Part shown: positions 11,801 to 23,368 of the stretch, in pieces
How positions within the stretch are numbered: the stretch's first letter is position 1
How the letters are laid out: each line of letters opens with the position of its first letter
Source: Iris pallida
Taxonomy: Eukaryota > Streptophyta > Magnoliopsida > Asparagales > Iridaceae
Direction of reading: 5' to 3'
Length of the DNA stretch: 64,000 nt
NCBI GenBank assembly: GCA_029216955.1
Contig: JANAVB010029819.1
Location: forward strand, 36,444,831 to 36,508,830
The notes under the pieces: model-generated
What the model was told of the DNA's origin: nothing
The model's database searches: none
What the model saw: the letters and a program-made list of their open reading frames with translations, nothing else
Translations under genes and position numbers: made by a program

Positions 11801-13638
11801 AGGTTGATATCTACACTGATCATAAGAGCCTCAAGTACGTGTTCACACAAAAAGAGTTGAATATGCGACTGCGACGTTGGTTGGAGTTGATGAAGGATTA
11901 TGAGATCGAGCTTCATTATCATCCGGGCAAGGCTAATGTCGTGGCAGACGCATTAAGCCGTAAACCCATGGCACACTTTTTGACTACACAGAAGGAATTG
12001 ATTAGAGACTTGGAGCAGCTTGGTATTAAGGTAGTACTGCCGGGAGCAGACGGCGTTTTAGCCAACCTTCAAGTGCAATCATCTTTGGTAGAGAACATCA
12101 AGGCAGCATTGCCTAATGATGCTAGATTTCGACGGCTGAAGGAGAGGACTGAAGCAGGAGAGCAGACAGGATTGAGGATCCACACCGATGGGACATTGCG
12201 GTGTGGTGATCGTATTTATGTTCCCAATGGAGATCTACGACATGAGTTGATGGCAGAGCCTCACAGTTCGGCTTACTCTATTCATCCCGGAGGGACCAAC
12301 ATGTATCGCGATTTACGACAGTATTATTAGTAGCATGGAATGAAGCGGAAGATAGCTCGTTTTGTTGCCAAGTGCTTGGTATGTCAACAAGTGAAGGCGG
12401 AGCACCAGAGGACGGCCGAATTATTGCAGCCGCTACCCATTTCCGAGTGGAAGTGGAAGCACATTACTATGAATTTCGTCACGGGTTTTCCTCGGAGTCC
12501 TAGAGGACGTGACGCAGTATGGGTGATTGTTGATAGACTTACAAAGTCAGCCCATTTCTTACCTTTTAGAGTGGGCCAGTCGACAGAGGTATTGGCGGAG
12601 ATGTATATGGAGCAGATTGTGAGATTACACGGTGTGCCTGTTAGTATTGTGTCGGACCGTGACTCGAGATTCACCTCGCACTTTTGGAGGAGCATGTAAG
12701 AGAGTTTGGGCACTCGATTGAAGTTTAGCACATCATACCATCTGCAGACAGACGGCTAGTCAGAGCGTACCATACAGACGCTAGAGGATATGTTGAGAGC
12801 GTGTATGCTTGATTTTGGCGGTTCGTGGGAGGACCATCTTTACCTTGTAGAATTTTTCTACAATAATAGCTATCAAGCGAGCATTCAGATGGCTCCGTTT
12901 GAGGCATTGTATGGTAGGAAGTGTCGGTCTCCTGTTTGTTGGAGCGACATAAGAGAGCGACAGCTATTGGGTCCCGAGTTGGTCTTGAGCACAGTGGAGA
13001 CAGTGAAGAAAATTCAAGGCCACCTGCGAGCAGCGCAGGATCGTCAGAAGCAGTGGGCAGATAATCGTCGTCGACCCATGGAATTCAAGGAGGGTGACCA
13101 TGTGTTCTTGAAGATATCCCCCACTAGAGGCACGATTCGATTCGGAGGACGTGGCAAGTTGAGCCTAAGGTACATAGGGCCTTTCGATGTCATAGAACGT
13201 GTTAGAGAGGTTGCCTACAGATTGGCATTGCCACCGTCACTAGAGGGAGTACATGACGTATTCCATGTATCTCAGCTGAGGAGGTACGTGGCGGACATCA
13301 ATCATGTGCTTGATCACTCCGAGATCCCAGTTGGACCAAGCTTGTCGTACGAAGAGCAACCAGTAGGTATCCTCGATCGCCGAGTGAAGGTGTTGCGGAA
13401 TCAATCTATTACATTGGTTCGTGTGGCATGGAAGCATCACTCGCCAGGGGAGTCTACTTGGGAGCGCGAGGACGACATCCGTAATCGCTACCCGCATTTG
13501 TTCGAAGGCGAAGGTATGTCTTGCATATTAAGTACCATTATATTCCTTGCATTGCATTGGACCCCTGACATTAGTTTAATTTCGAGGACGAAATTTTCTT
13601 TAAGTTGGGTAGGATATAAACCCCCAATATTTTTCTAA
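8807..13638 (+). pseudogene. gag-pol: gag-pol polyprotein of E2 (frameshift and stops)
   Basis: Gag begins in a frame reading xNLRSGR, whose first codon is TTG, probably a decayed ATG. It has a Pro-rich stretch at 9010-9240. A frameshift near 9425-9445 moves the frame; the rest of gag and pol is read from 9427. In that frame, counted from 9427, the zinc knuckles are at about residues 154-187, protease DTGAT at 271, RT FIDDI at 587, RNase H at 733-840 and the integrase finger at about 946. Stops are TAG-TAG at 12328-12333 (two Trp codons in relatives), TAA at 12697 and TAG at 12757 (both Gln in relatives). RNase H has SAAS where DAS is expected, and the first integrase Asp reads Asn (MNFVTG), so it is catalytically dead. 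The chromodomain spans about 13355-13515. The usual stop is lost and the frame runs into the LTR to 13638. Confidence 0.92.
13578..13614 (+). promoter_or_regulatory. Hairpin plus polypurine tract of E2
   Basis: AATTTCGAGGACGAAATT at 13578-13595 has 7-bp perfect arms with loop AGGA. Compared with E1 and E5, one C-G pair is replaced by T-A, so pairing is kept. The tract TTTAAGTTGGGTAGGA follows and abuts the LTR at 13615. Confidence 0.78.
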
Positions 13639-13817
13639 ATATTTTTAGTGTTTTAAAAATAATTTTTCGTCATTAGTTGGAATAAATGTGGTAATTGGTA
13701 TATTCGTAATTATGGATATTATACGAATAATTGTGCTTGATATATTTTTGTAAATATTTTTCAATTATTAAAAATCATTTGTTACGTATTAATAATTTAT
13801 CGGATTTTTAGATTTTA

Positions 13818-13820
<3 letters not shown>

Positions 13821-13899
<79 letters not shown>

Positions 13900-13914
13900 G
13901 ATTTTTAGATTTTA

Positions 13915-13966
<52 letters not shown>
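13821..13966. repeat. Duplicated (AT)n microsatellite in E2 U3
   Basis: (AT)n at 13821-13896 and again at 13918-13966. Each tract is preceded by TTTAGATTTTATTC, so the flank and the repeat were duplicated together. Confidence 0.95.
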
Positions 13967-13967
<1 letters not shown>

Positions 13968-14252
13968 CTATATATATAGTTTTGGAAAAAAAAATGAGAT
14001 GACTGGAGGGGACCAGCCGCGTGGGCCGGTCCACCTCACCCCAAACCCTTCCAAGAAAAAAAAACGTAGCAGCAGTTGCTGCTATAGAGAAACCCGACCC
14101 CCACAAATCATGGTCAAACCGAGACCCCCTTAATGCATTTCCTAAGCAGCAAACTTGCTGCTGTGGCACTTTAGCACCGACCCCACCAACTGCAATGAAT
14201 GAAACCCGACCCTAAGTAATACTACCCCTATTAGTAGTCGGCATAGCAGCAG

Positions 14253-14260
14253 TATATAAA
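14253..14260 (+). promoter_or_regulatory. TATA box of the E2 LTR
   Basis: TATATAAA lies about 640 bp into the LTR and is followed by an ACC/AAACCC-rich stretch typical of plant LTR transcription starts. The call rests on motif and position only. Confidence 0.55.
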
Positions 14261-16664
14261 ACCTCGTCAAAACCAAAACCCTAACGAAGGAATCGCAAGC
14301 ACAGAGCTGATCCCGACCTGTCCTCCGAACCCCGACGAACCACCCGGAGGAGCCTGCAGTTGCCGCCGATCGCCGCGAGACTGGCCGGAAGCCAACTGCT
14401 GCAGCGCGAACAGGGTACTCTGTTCGGTAGTCGCAACAGGTACCTAACTTCTCCTCTATGGATCTTCCCCATCATTCGATCAATTTATGATTAGTAAATT
14501 TCTACGTATAGCCAATATGTCAACCTAGAACCCTTGCCAATTAGTTCGTATTAGACGGATTCAGATTCGACAAACAATCGATTCAAAAGTCGGAGAAAAT
14601 CCGTTTGGAAACGGAGTAGAACCCAGCCCTAAAACCCCAACTTTGGAAGGCAAAACCCGCCGATTCCTCGTCAGTTTTAAAAATATAATTGAACCAGTTT
14701 GATCATAACATATACGAGATCAACCCATTTTTTTATCTCCTGGATTCATCAACTATGTGCCAACTCACTTGATTTCAAAAACTCGAGAATACCTGGTTTT
14801 CAGAAACAAAAAAATTTAGAATTTCCACGATACGACGTACGCCTCGACAAACCGGGCGACGTGGTCGTGCGCTATACGTATCGAAAGGCGCATATGGACG
14901 CTACCGACGTGTGGGATCTGACGGAACTCAGTTTCGTCGCGTGTGTGCGACGAAATCAACGTGTATCCGTCGAGATACCCCCGTATCGACGTTTTGCAAA
15001 CTTGCCCATAACTTCGTGTACAGTCGTTGGATCGAGACGAAACTTGCGCCAACAGGTCCAGATCGAAATTCTGGTCCTGCATGCCAAGTTTGGTTCGATT
15101 CTGAGAAGGTCGAATCAGAACTCAATTTTAGCGGGCCCGCGACCCACTCAAACGGACGATTTTGTACACGGCTCCTCGGAATCCAAAACTGGACATACCA
15201 TTGAGTTCCTCTCCTCAAACTGAAATCGTAGACATGTAGTTTGATGACTTTAGAGACCGTAGACTTTGGCACACGTTTCGGTGCAAAGCGGGTCCAACGG
15301 CGGACATCGTTTTGACCCGAAATTACGATTTTGCCTCTGTTCCAGAATTTAACTTTTGGACAGGCATTTCCTAGGTATATATTCTTCACCGAGATCATTT
15401 TTGATGTTTGTTTCAGCATTTAGAGTCATCTGTGATTTGTGAGTTTTTGGTGCGGACACTTGCTACTCTTGGACTTGCCACTTTGTACCACCAGGCAAGA
15501 TACCTTGCCACCCTACTCTGTGATTATTATATTCTTATTTTTAGTTGTTATTTTCAGCATTGTTTCGTGATATTTAAACTGTGCGTCCAAGTCACACTTG
15601 GGTGCAAGCGACTCTATCGGTCGTTTCTCTTGCTTTATTTATTCTCTTGCATTGACTTAGTTTATTGACCACCCACTGATGTTGAGGTATTGGCATATCT
15701 CATATGGCCTTGACACTTGTTGTATCACGCGATGTGTGTCACATATAGGACACATTTCCGTGCAGTTGGCTGGCCACCGATGCGTATGGAGCGTGCGACG
15801 GATAGGAGTAACTGCCAATAGTATTGCATGATTAGAAGACTTGGCAGTTATTAGAGGTTCATATCAGTCATGGAGATGATGATACTAGGCATTGGGTGGG
15901 GAGAACAATACCTGACATATGGGCTTCTTTACACTTCCATGATTACCTGTGCGCTCCACCGGAGACGCAGGCTCCAGGCGCCCTCTGACATTTCCCAGAG
16001 CGTTATGGACGTAGCCCCTTGCACATGGTGCCCTCTGACGCTTCCCGAACGTTACGGACGTAGGCCCCTGGTACCCTCTATGGGAACTATGCCGATTCTA
16101 TCTCAACTGCATATTCACAGTAGAATGGTCAGGAACCCGATTGCATGCATACCTTTTTCTCTTATTTATAATATCACAGTTTATTATGGCATGGTGTTTT
16201 CTTGTATTTTGCTATGTCCCCTAAGGACCTAGTTATCTCTCTAGGTTTAGACGAGTTTCCACAGGAGTACGGAGCGGCATTGGAGCTATCCTACATTGAT
16301 GATGAGGCAGTGCCTTATGATTCCTAGTCTATTTCTTATCTGAGACAGTTGTAGACATTATTTTACATCTCTTTTTCTTTCTAGTTGCGGAGGTCGGACT
16401 CCGATCTCGTGAGACTATTTTTTATAGCTGTTTGGAGTGAGTATGTTCACCCGGCTATCTTTTGATACTCTTATTTATTTATTTGGACTTCATTATCTTC
16501 TGTGTTGAGCTGTGATAAGATTAGATATGTTATTTTGGCCTGTGATTTTTATTTACAGCTTATGTGCATATATGAGGTTTCCATATATTGGAGTGTTCTT
16601 CGTATATGTGCAGCTGGCATGTTCACGTACTTGGTCCTACGTATTTTGGGACTGGGGCGTTACA

Positions 16665-18052
16665 TGACAGGTGTGTACAGGCATAGGGACATGTCCCTCG
16701 TGTCCAGGGAGAGTCCCTCATGTCCAGGAATTGGGAAACGTTGTGTCGAAACTAATATTCGAAATTTCAGAAAACTGGAAAAGAATACTCATCGTGCAGC
16801 CATGTCGAGCCTTCGTAGGCTCGACACAGTGCTTGAGGTGGGTCGAGCTTGTGCATATGGGTTCGCCCATAGTAGGGCTTCGTGATGAAGTGTCTGTATC
16901 GTGTCCACTTAAGCCGTGTCCAAAGAAATCAATGCGTATCAGACGCGATTTCACGCGTGCGCAGTGTCAGTGCAAAACCCGTGTGAGCTCGATAACTTCG
17001 AGAATACTCCACCAACTCACCCCAAATTTTGGAAGAATGGTGACAGAGGTTGCCCCCTCGTGTCCACCAAAAATCGTGTCACGAGAGGCCGTGTCGTATC
17101 CTGTGGCGACCCCGATCAACAGGGCACTGTGTACGATTCAGTCCCCGCGTGTTCGTGTCCCCGTGTGGACACGACATGACACCAAAATCAGGAAATAATA
17201 ACACAAATCACTAAGCAAGCCCTAGAGCTAGGATTCCATTCAAAACATTTCAAAAATTAGAACAAAATGTTGGTTGAGGCATTACATCAAACACCTAGCC
17301 TATTAAATGGATACGTGTCTGATACGGACACCAAACGGACACAAAATTGACCCAAACTTCAGGGACATCTAGGGGACTCCTAGATCTAGCCCTAAATGCA
17401 AAGAAAATGAAATATTAATGCAATTTAATGGATTTTACCTATAGGTACAATTAGCAAGAAAAAGCCCCAAAATGAAGTGTTCCTCCTTGCTAGCTCGGAT
17501 CCCCAAATTGCTCAAAATCTGGGATTACTCTCCATCAACAGTAAATAACCACTAATTAGGTCCTAATGCAAAAGACTAGAGTTAAAAAGGAGTTGAAATG
17601 AAAAAGTTATGGAATGGCTCTTTACCTCTTTCTTCAAAGCTTAAAATAATAATAAAAGAGGCAAGAATAAGGAGGAGATTATTTATAGGGAAAGGGGAGC
17701 CCATGTGGCTGGTCATAAAGTGAGAATTTAGGGTTAGGGCTTAGTCTAATGGCTATGGGCCTAATTGTACTAGTCATGGAACCAATTTCTAAGTCTCAAG
17801 TCTATGGACCAAAACACCAATCCTCCTATTTCAAACTTGGTCCTAAGTGTCCTAACTTGAGTTGACTTAAGTTAGACTAGGGTCCATACCATGTTAACTA
17901 GGTCACCAAGTCAAGGTCAAAATCTAGGACAGTCTCTTAAGTCACAGCTTAGCAGAAGTCAAAATCAACAATCACCAGTGCAATAAATCATAAAATAATT
18001 CAAAGAGGCCAAATGACCAAAAATACCCTCATTTCAGAAACTGGGTGTTACA
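16665..18052 (-). repeat. 3' LTR of E3 (left copy)
   Basis: 1,388 bp, matching 21253-22844 along its length except for about 200 bp missing near the internal end. A minus-strand TATA box lies at 17680-17687. The motif GTGTCC recurs many times between 16680 and 17175. It abuts the E2 end with no intervening base. Confidence 0.88.
17680..17687 (-). promoter_or_regulatory. TATA box of the E3 left LTR
   Basis: TATAAATA on the minus strand within CCCTATAAATAATCTCC. The same motif occurs at the matching place in the right LTR. Confidence 0.6.
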
Positions 18053-18089
18053 AGTCTATCCCCCTTAGAAAAATTTCGTCCTCGAAATT
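18053..18089 (-). promoter_or_regulatory. Hairpin plus polypurine tract of E3
   Basis: The minus strand reads AATTTCGAGGACGAAATT (18089-18072) and then a purine-rich CTAAGGGGGATAGACT running to the LTR edge at 18053. The arrangement is the same as in E2 and fixes the orientation of E3. Confidence 0.8.
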
Positions 18090-19560
18090 AAGATGATCGC
18101 ACCCTTCCTAGGTTTAACCCCCAACCAATCAAAGTTAAAGCAACACAATCCTACTGGTCGTGATTCCACAGTCTCGAACAGGGTAGCTGCACTATCTAGC
18201 AATCACAAGCAATATCCTGGCAGGTACTAAGGGAAATCACACAGAAAAGTGGAGAGGAAGAATGTGAAGGACAAACCTGCTAACCCATCACCTACGGCGT
18301 TGGTCTCCTCGACTGTCAGCACAAAAGCCCTGCCCCTCTGGGGTATAACCCTCTGATGGTGCGGGGCACGGTGCTGCGCTACAGGTGGCCTAGCTCCCTC
18401 TATCTAATCTATGACACTCAAGTAATATCCATCCTGATATTCCACTCAATTATACTAGGGCACCATCTATATGGTATCTATCCTGCAATCTGATAATCAT
18501 ACCCGTCTATCCAGAACCATGTTACCAGAATCCTCGTCACACCAGTAAGTATGGCTGCGATAATCCATAGAGTCCACAACTAATGTACATACCTCTAGAA
18601 TCATGGTATTTAAAAGTTTTACATTGCCGCTAGTTTGGCTGCGAAAACTTTAAATTTCCACACCCGAGAAATACATCCAAAATCAGACTCTATCTAATTG
18701 TCCAACCAGCTGATATGGCTGTAGAGGACTCTAGATTCCATGACTGAGGCAACCTAGCCCATGATGTTATCTTGGTAGGAAATCATGTCAATAATGAATA
18801 CCAAGAAACAAATTCAACGATGAATCAAGGAAGATAGACAGAAACTGTCAGAATCGAATTTCGAGATAGTTTATAATGAGATTCTCAAGGGTCATCCCAG
18901 GAATCGTTTCAAGTAGTCCTAACTGTGATTGAGTACCTCTCCGTTTAAGCCTATCTCTCAATCCTATCGCAGGCTCGCAGCAATACAACTAAGTCGCCGT
19001 ACTGCCACGATATCGCACTAGTGCGACTCTCGACCTGCATGGGCTACCACTAAAAACGTGTCACGACTCGCACCCACTGTGTGGGTACGAGTTCGTAACA
19101 GCGCCCAGTCTACGCCGCATTATCGGCGGTAGAACGCTGTCCTAGGTTACTATCTAATCAACAACTCACGCAATTATATAATGTACTTATCAAACCTCAA
19201 CTCCGAACGGAGGACAAGTATAGATATAATGAAATCTCAATCACAGTCTAAGCACGATAAGATAACTCAGAAGTTTATAACTAAAGACTAAATGACAACA
19301 TTTATAAACTACTAAATAATAATATCTCAAACAAACTCAAATACAAACTCGTATCTCAAGTTATTACAATTCCAGTTTTAAAACATAAAAAAAACTAAAC
19401 CAAGTCAAACTTTGGTCAACCTTGGTCAGTTACACTAGACAACTAGGCCAATCCTAGTCCATTCAAGTCTCACTTGCCTAACCAAGCCTAGGCTAACAAC
19501 CAAGCACATTCACAAGTCACAAAGAACACATATTACATATATATACATGCTTACATTACA

Positions 19561-19646
<86 letters not shown>

Positions 19647-21252
19647 GTATTGCATCACATCAATCTTGCATATATTCATCCACTCTACTCACAACATACA
19701 TTGCCTATATACATATAGTGCATTGCTTACATATATGCATACATGTATTATTCATGTCTAACATTACATTCAAATATCAAATTGACATATATCATCATAT
19801 GGATACTTGAAACTAATTTATATATAACCATTCATACAAAATCAAGGTGTGATGACATACTTAATATATAACATTACATTGATGCATATATATATACCAA
19901 CACTTAATATTATGAAATCTCAGTTGTGTCAACTAGGCTGAATACCCTAGGTAATATGAACTATAGAGTAATTGGTCATTTGAAAGAAAAGAAGTGACTG
20001 AACCAACCTTTATGGGTGAACCAACTATCCTCACATCTCTGAACTAACATCCAACCATATGCCAAAGGCCTAAGGCTAACACCCAAGCCTACAACAGACC
20101 CTACTACTGCTGCAATGCTGCTGCAGGCTAACGTGCTGCCTACTACTGTTCTCCCTGCCTGTTCCCTCACAAGGCAATGGACTGCCATTCAAAATCCTCA
20201 CAACCAACACTCTCAATCACTCTAAAACCCACATCTACATATACATGCAACCTGAACTGAAACCTGAATATAAATGAAACCTTCATATGTGAAACCTGAT
20301 TATATATCAATATCACAGGAATTGGAAAAAGGAATGGCTGAAACAGTGTCATGATTTTACAGGTTATCAGTGTGAACATATGTAGGAAAACAGGGAATGG
20401 GGGTTCCATTTCAGTCTCATGTGTGTGTATATGTGGCTGTGTTAACATGACATAGAGTCCAGATTTCAGTCAATGTGTGAGTGTGAACTGTGCAAATCAG
20501 TGACAGGAAAACAGAGGGTGGTGTGTATGTGTGAGGAAAAAACCTGTGTGTGTTAAATGACTAGGATTTGGGATGTGTGTGAGTGATGGGAAAAAGTGTG
20601 TGATGAATCTAGGAACAGGTAGGTTCCTATATTCTCAGGTTATCAAAACCAACTGACAGTCTCAGTTTTGTGACTGTGTGCTAATCACCACATCCCAGGA
20701 AACCCAAAAATGAATCCACAAACCTATGTAATTATCTGAACATGAGGGAATGGTGGACTGATACAATATGTTAACATAGGACTGCAATTCAAAAGGGGAA
20801 TGAATAAAAGAAGGTAAGGGACAACAACTGAACTAAACTATAATCAAAATGATACCAACTACAACCTCTGTATCACCAAATAGGTATAGGTCCTGAACTA
20901 ACCAAGGAAACTAGGTTTAAATCAAATGGACTCAACATCTAGTGCCTACATAACTGATACTTAACCAAACATACTCTCCATCATTCAGTCCTATGCATTC
21001 CTTACATTGAAAACCTAACATCCCATATGAATCCCCAAATCTCATGCATTGCACATAGCTAAACATGCAACCTCGATTCCAGACATGAACATATATGTAA
21101 GTAAACATCTAATGCTCATAAATTCACATGCATACATTATAAAATCTATCATGAATTAGCACAACCCAGTTTTGGTTAACAGTTCAAAATCAGTTTGAAA
21201 ACCAATTGACATAGGAAAACCCAAATTTGAATTCAAAACCCAATTCGAAGTA
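18090..21252 (-). other. Non-coding interior of E3
   Basis: About 3.2 kb with no recognisable retroelement protein on either strand. It contains an AT microsatellite, TG-rich stretches near 20460-20600 and AT-rich filler. No primer-binding site matching initiator-Met tRNA was seen next to the 5' LTR at 21252. Confidence 0.7.
19564..19642. repeat. (AT)n microsatellite
   Basis: Uninterrupted AT dinucleotide tract of about 79 bases inside E3. The predicted Tyr-Ile peptide across it is an artefact of the repeat. Confidence 0.97.
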
Positions 21253-22844
21253 TGACAGGTGTATACAGGCATAGGGACATGTCCCTTATGTCCAGGGAGA
21301 GTCCCTCGGGTCCAGGAATTGGGACACGTTATGTCCAAACTAATATTCAAAATTTTAAAAAATTGGAAAAGAATACTCATCGTACAGCCATATCGAGCCT
21401 TCGTGGGCTCGACACAGTGCTCGAGGTGGGTCGAGCTTGTGCATATGGGTTCGCCCATGGTAGGGCTTCGTGATGAAGTGTCTGCATCGTGTCCACTTAA
21501 GCCGTGTCCAAAGAAATCAACGCGTATCAGACGCGATTTCGCGCGCGCGCAGTGTCAGTGCAAAACCCGTGTGAGCTCGATAACTTCGAGAATACTCCAC
21601 CAACTCACCCTAAATTTTGGGAGAATGGTGATAGAGGTTGCCCCCTCGTGTCCACCAAAAATCGTGTCACGAGAGGCCGTGTCGTGTCCTGTGGCGACCC
21701 TGATCAACAGGGCATTGTGTACGGTTCAGTCCCCGCGTGTTCGTGTCCCCGTGTGGACACGACATGACACCAAAATTAGGAAATAATAACACAAATCACT
21801 AAGCAAGCCCTATAGCTAGGATTCCATTCAAAAACATTTCAAAAATCAGAACAAAATGTTGGTTGAGGCATTACATCAAACACCTAGCCTATCAAATGGA
21901 TACGTGTCCGATACGGATACCAAACGGACACGAAATTGACCCAAACTTCAGGGACAGCTAGGGGACTCCTAGATCTAGCCCTAAATACAAAGAAAATGAA
22001 ATATTAATGCAATTTAAGGGATTTTACCTATAGGTACAATTAGCAAGAAAAAGCCCAAAATGAAGTGTTCCTCCTTGCTAGCTCGCATCCCCAAATTGCT
22101 CAAAATCTGGGATTACTCTCCATCAACAGTAAATAAACACTAATTAGGTCCTAATGCAAAAGACTAGAGTTAAAAAGGAGTTGAAATAAAAAAGTTATGG
22201 AATGGCTCTTTACCTCTTTCTTCAAAGCTCGAAAAATAATAAAAGAGGCAAGAACAAGGAGGAGATTATTTATAGGAAAGGGGGAGCCCTAGTGGCTGGT
22301 TATAAAGTAAGAATTTAGGGTTAGGACTTAGTCTAATGGCTATGGGCCTAATTGTACTAGTCATGGAACCAATTTCTAAGTCTCAAGTCTATGGACCAAA
22401 ACACCAATCCTCCTATTTCAAACTTGGTCCTAAGTGTCCTAACTTGAGTTGACTTAAGTTAGACTAGGGTCCATACCATGTTAACTAGGTCACCAAGTCA
22501 AGGTCAAAATCTAGGACAGTCTCTTAAGTCACAGCTTAGCAAAAGTCAAAATCAACAATCACCAGTACAATAAATCATGAAATAATTCAAAGAGGCCAAA
22601 TGACCAAAATACCCTCATGCTCAAAAGTAGAAATAAATTATCCTAATGACATGGTCAGGCTCTAGGTCAGACAGTCTCTCAGGTTACACTAGCAAGGCAT
22701 CAAAATCACAAGCCATGACTTAAAACAGTTTTAAATTGATTTAAAAAAATCACCAAAAATCATAATATGATTTAAATATAAATAAATAATATTTATAAAT
22801 ATAAAATACCAAAAATACCCTTATTTTAGAAACTGGGTGTTACA
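21253..22844 (-). repeat. 5' LTR of E3 (right copy)
   Basis: 1,592 bp, starting TGACAGG and ending GGGTGTTACA on the plus strand. It carries about 200 bp (about 22618-22820) that the left copy lacks. The extra piece is bracketed by near-identical CCAAAATACCCT-type sequences, so the left copy probably lost it by slippage between them. Its TATA box (minus strand) is at 22267-22274. Confidence 0.88.
22267..22274 (-). promoter_or_regulatory. TATA box of the E3 right (5') LTR
   Basis: TATAAATA on the minus strand, equivalent to 17680-17687. As the 5' LTR this would have driven transcription of E3 leftward. Confidence 0.6.
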
Positions 22845-23368
22845 AATTCTATATACAGAATTCTGGCCGAATTCTGCCTACCCCGAACCCTATAAATAGG
22901 CCTTGGTTTCTCTCATTTGAAACCATACAATCTTCTCTTCTTCTTCTCTTACATAGCCTATATATTAAAGAGCCTTACCTTCCTATCCACTTAGCATTCA
23001 AACTTTCCAACCGTCCAAGTTGCTCGGTATGATCCAGCTAGAAGTTTGAAGTACAAGAAGTTGTAAGTCACTTAGAAAAGTCCAAGTTTTGCCAAAGCGA
23101 TCATTGAAAGAAGTTTGGCGTGCTCTTCTGTGAAAAGGCACATGGTTGTAACCCTATTTCACAAATAGTGGATTTCAATCCTGAGCTAGAGTTCTCAGGC
23201 CTGGACTAGTCCTCCACGAGGGAAACCAGGTTAAAAATCTTGATGTGTTGTGCTTGCTCTCTACTCTTTATTTTCGTATTTCTTTTAATCTGATTATTTA
23301 GTTTGTGAAGAGAGTTTAATTTTTTAATTGATCATTTTTGTTATAAACTCTATTCACACCCTCTAGAG
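22845..23368 (+). repeat. LTR-like fragment (R-U5) joined to E4
   Basis: Contains a TATA box TATAAATA (22891-22898), a pyrimidine-rich start region, the stretch GAGCTAGAGTTCTCAGGC near 23183, and the end ATTCACACCCTCTAGAG near 23350. The same landmarks occur at 33000-33600. It does not match the E4 3' LTR (29546-30340), so it is not that element's own 5' LTR but part of another LTR family joined to the E4 interior. Confidence 0.6.

Larger units (their letters stand above)
6238..16664 (+). mobile_element. E2: second Tekay-type gypsy element, 5' LTR interrupted by E1
   Basis: A gag-pol region (8807-13638) is flanked by long repeats: 6238-8597 on the left matches 14322-16664 on the right. The right LTR is complete (13615-16664). 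The left copy lacks the first ~707 bp because E1 sits there; that part should lie left of the window. By hand count, the first ~400 aligned bases of the two LTRs differ at about a dozen positions plus small indels, so the insertion is not recent. E2 ends exactly where the E3 LTR begins. Confidence 0.92.
13615..16664 (+). repeat. 3' LTR of E2
   Basis: Complete LTR of 3,050 bp. It starts TATAAACCC (expected TG, decayed) and ends GGGGCGTTACA. U3 contains two AT-repeat tracts, and a TATA box lies at 14253-14260. Most of the LTR therefore lies downstream of the presumed transcription start, an unusually long R-U5 of roughly 2.4 kb. The next base, 16665, is the first base of the E3 LTR. Confidence 0.9.
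16665..22844 (-). mobile_element. E3: non-autonomous LTR retrotransposon, minus strand
   Basis: Two direct copies (16665-18052 and 21253-22844) with TGACAGG...GTGTTACA ends bracket a 3.2-kb interior. Read on the minus strand the LTRs run TGTAACACCC...CCTGTCA, and the hairpin and polypurine signal lies at 18053-18089 next to the left copy. The element therefore points left, and the left copy is its 3' LTR. The interior has no gag, protease, RT, RNase H or integrase motif in any frame, so it would need proteins from elsewhere. This resembles a LARD-type derivative of a chromovirus. Confidence 0.85.

Noticed and set aside
16671..17198. 175-codon plus-strand frames, equal in length, in both E3 LTRs (16671-17198 and 21259-21786)
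   Set aside because: The two copies differ at many amino acids with no sign of protein constraint, run antisense to the LTR, and overlap a second open frame. They are explained by inheritance of one LTR sequence.
19547..19810. Tyr-Ile repeat protein
   Set aside because: It is the translation of an (AT)n microsatellite. The same applies at 44331-44607, 45177-45365 and 13912-14169.
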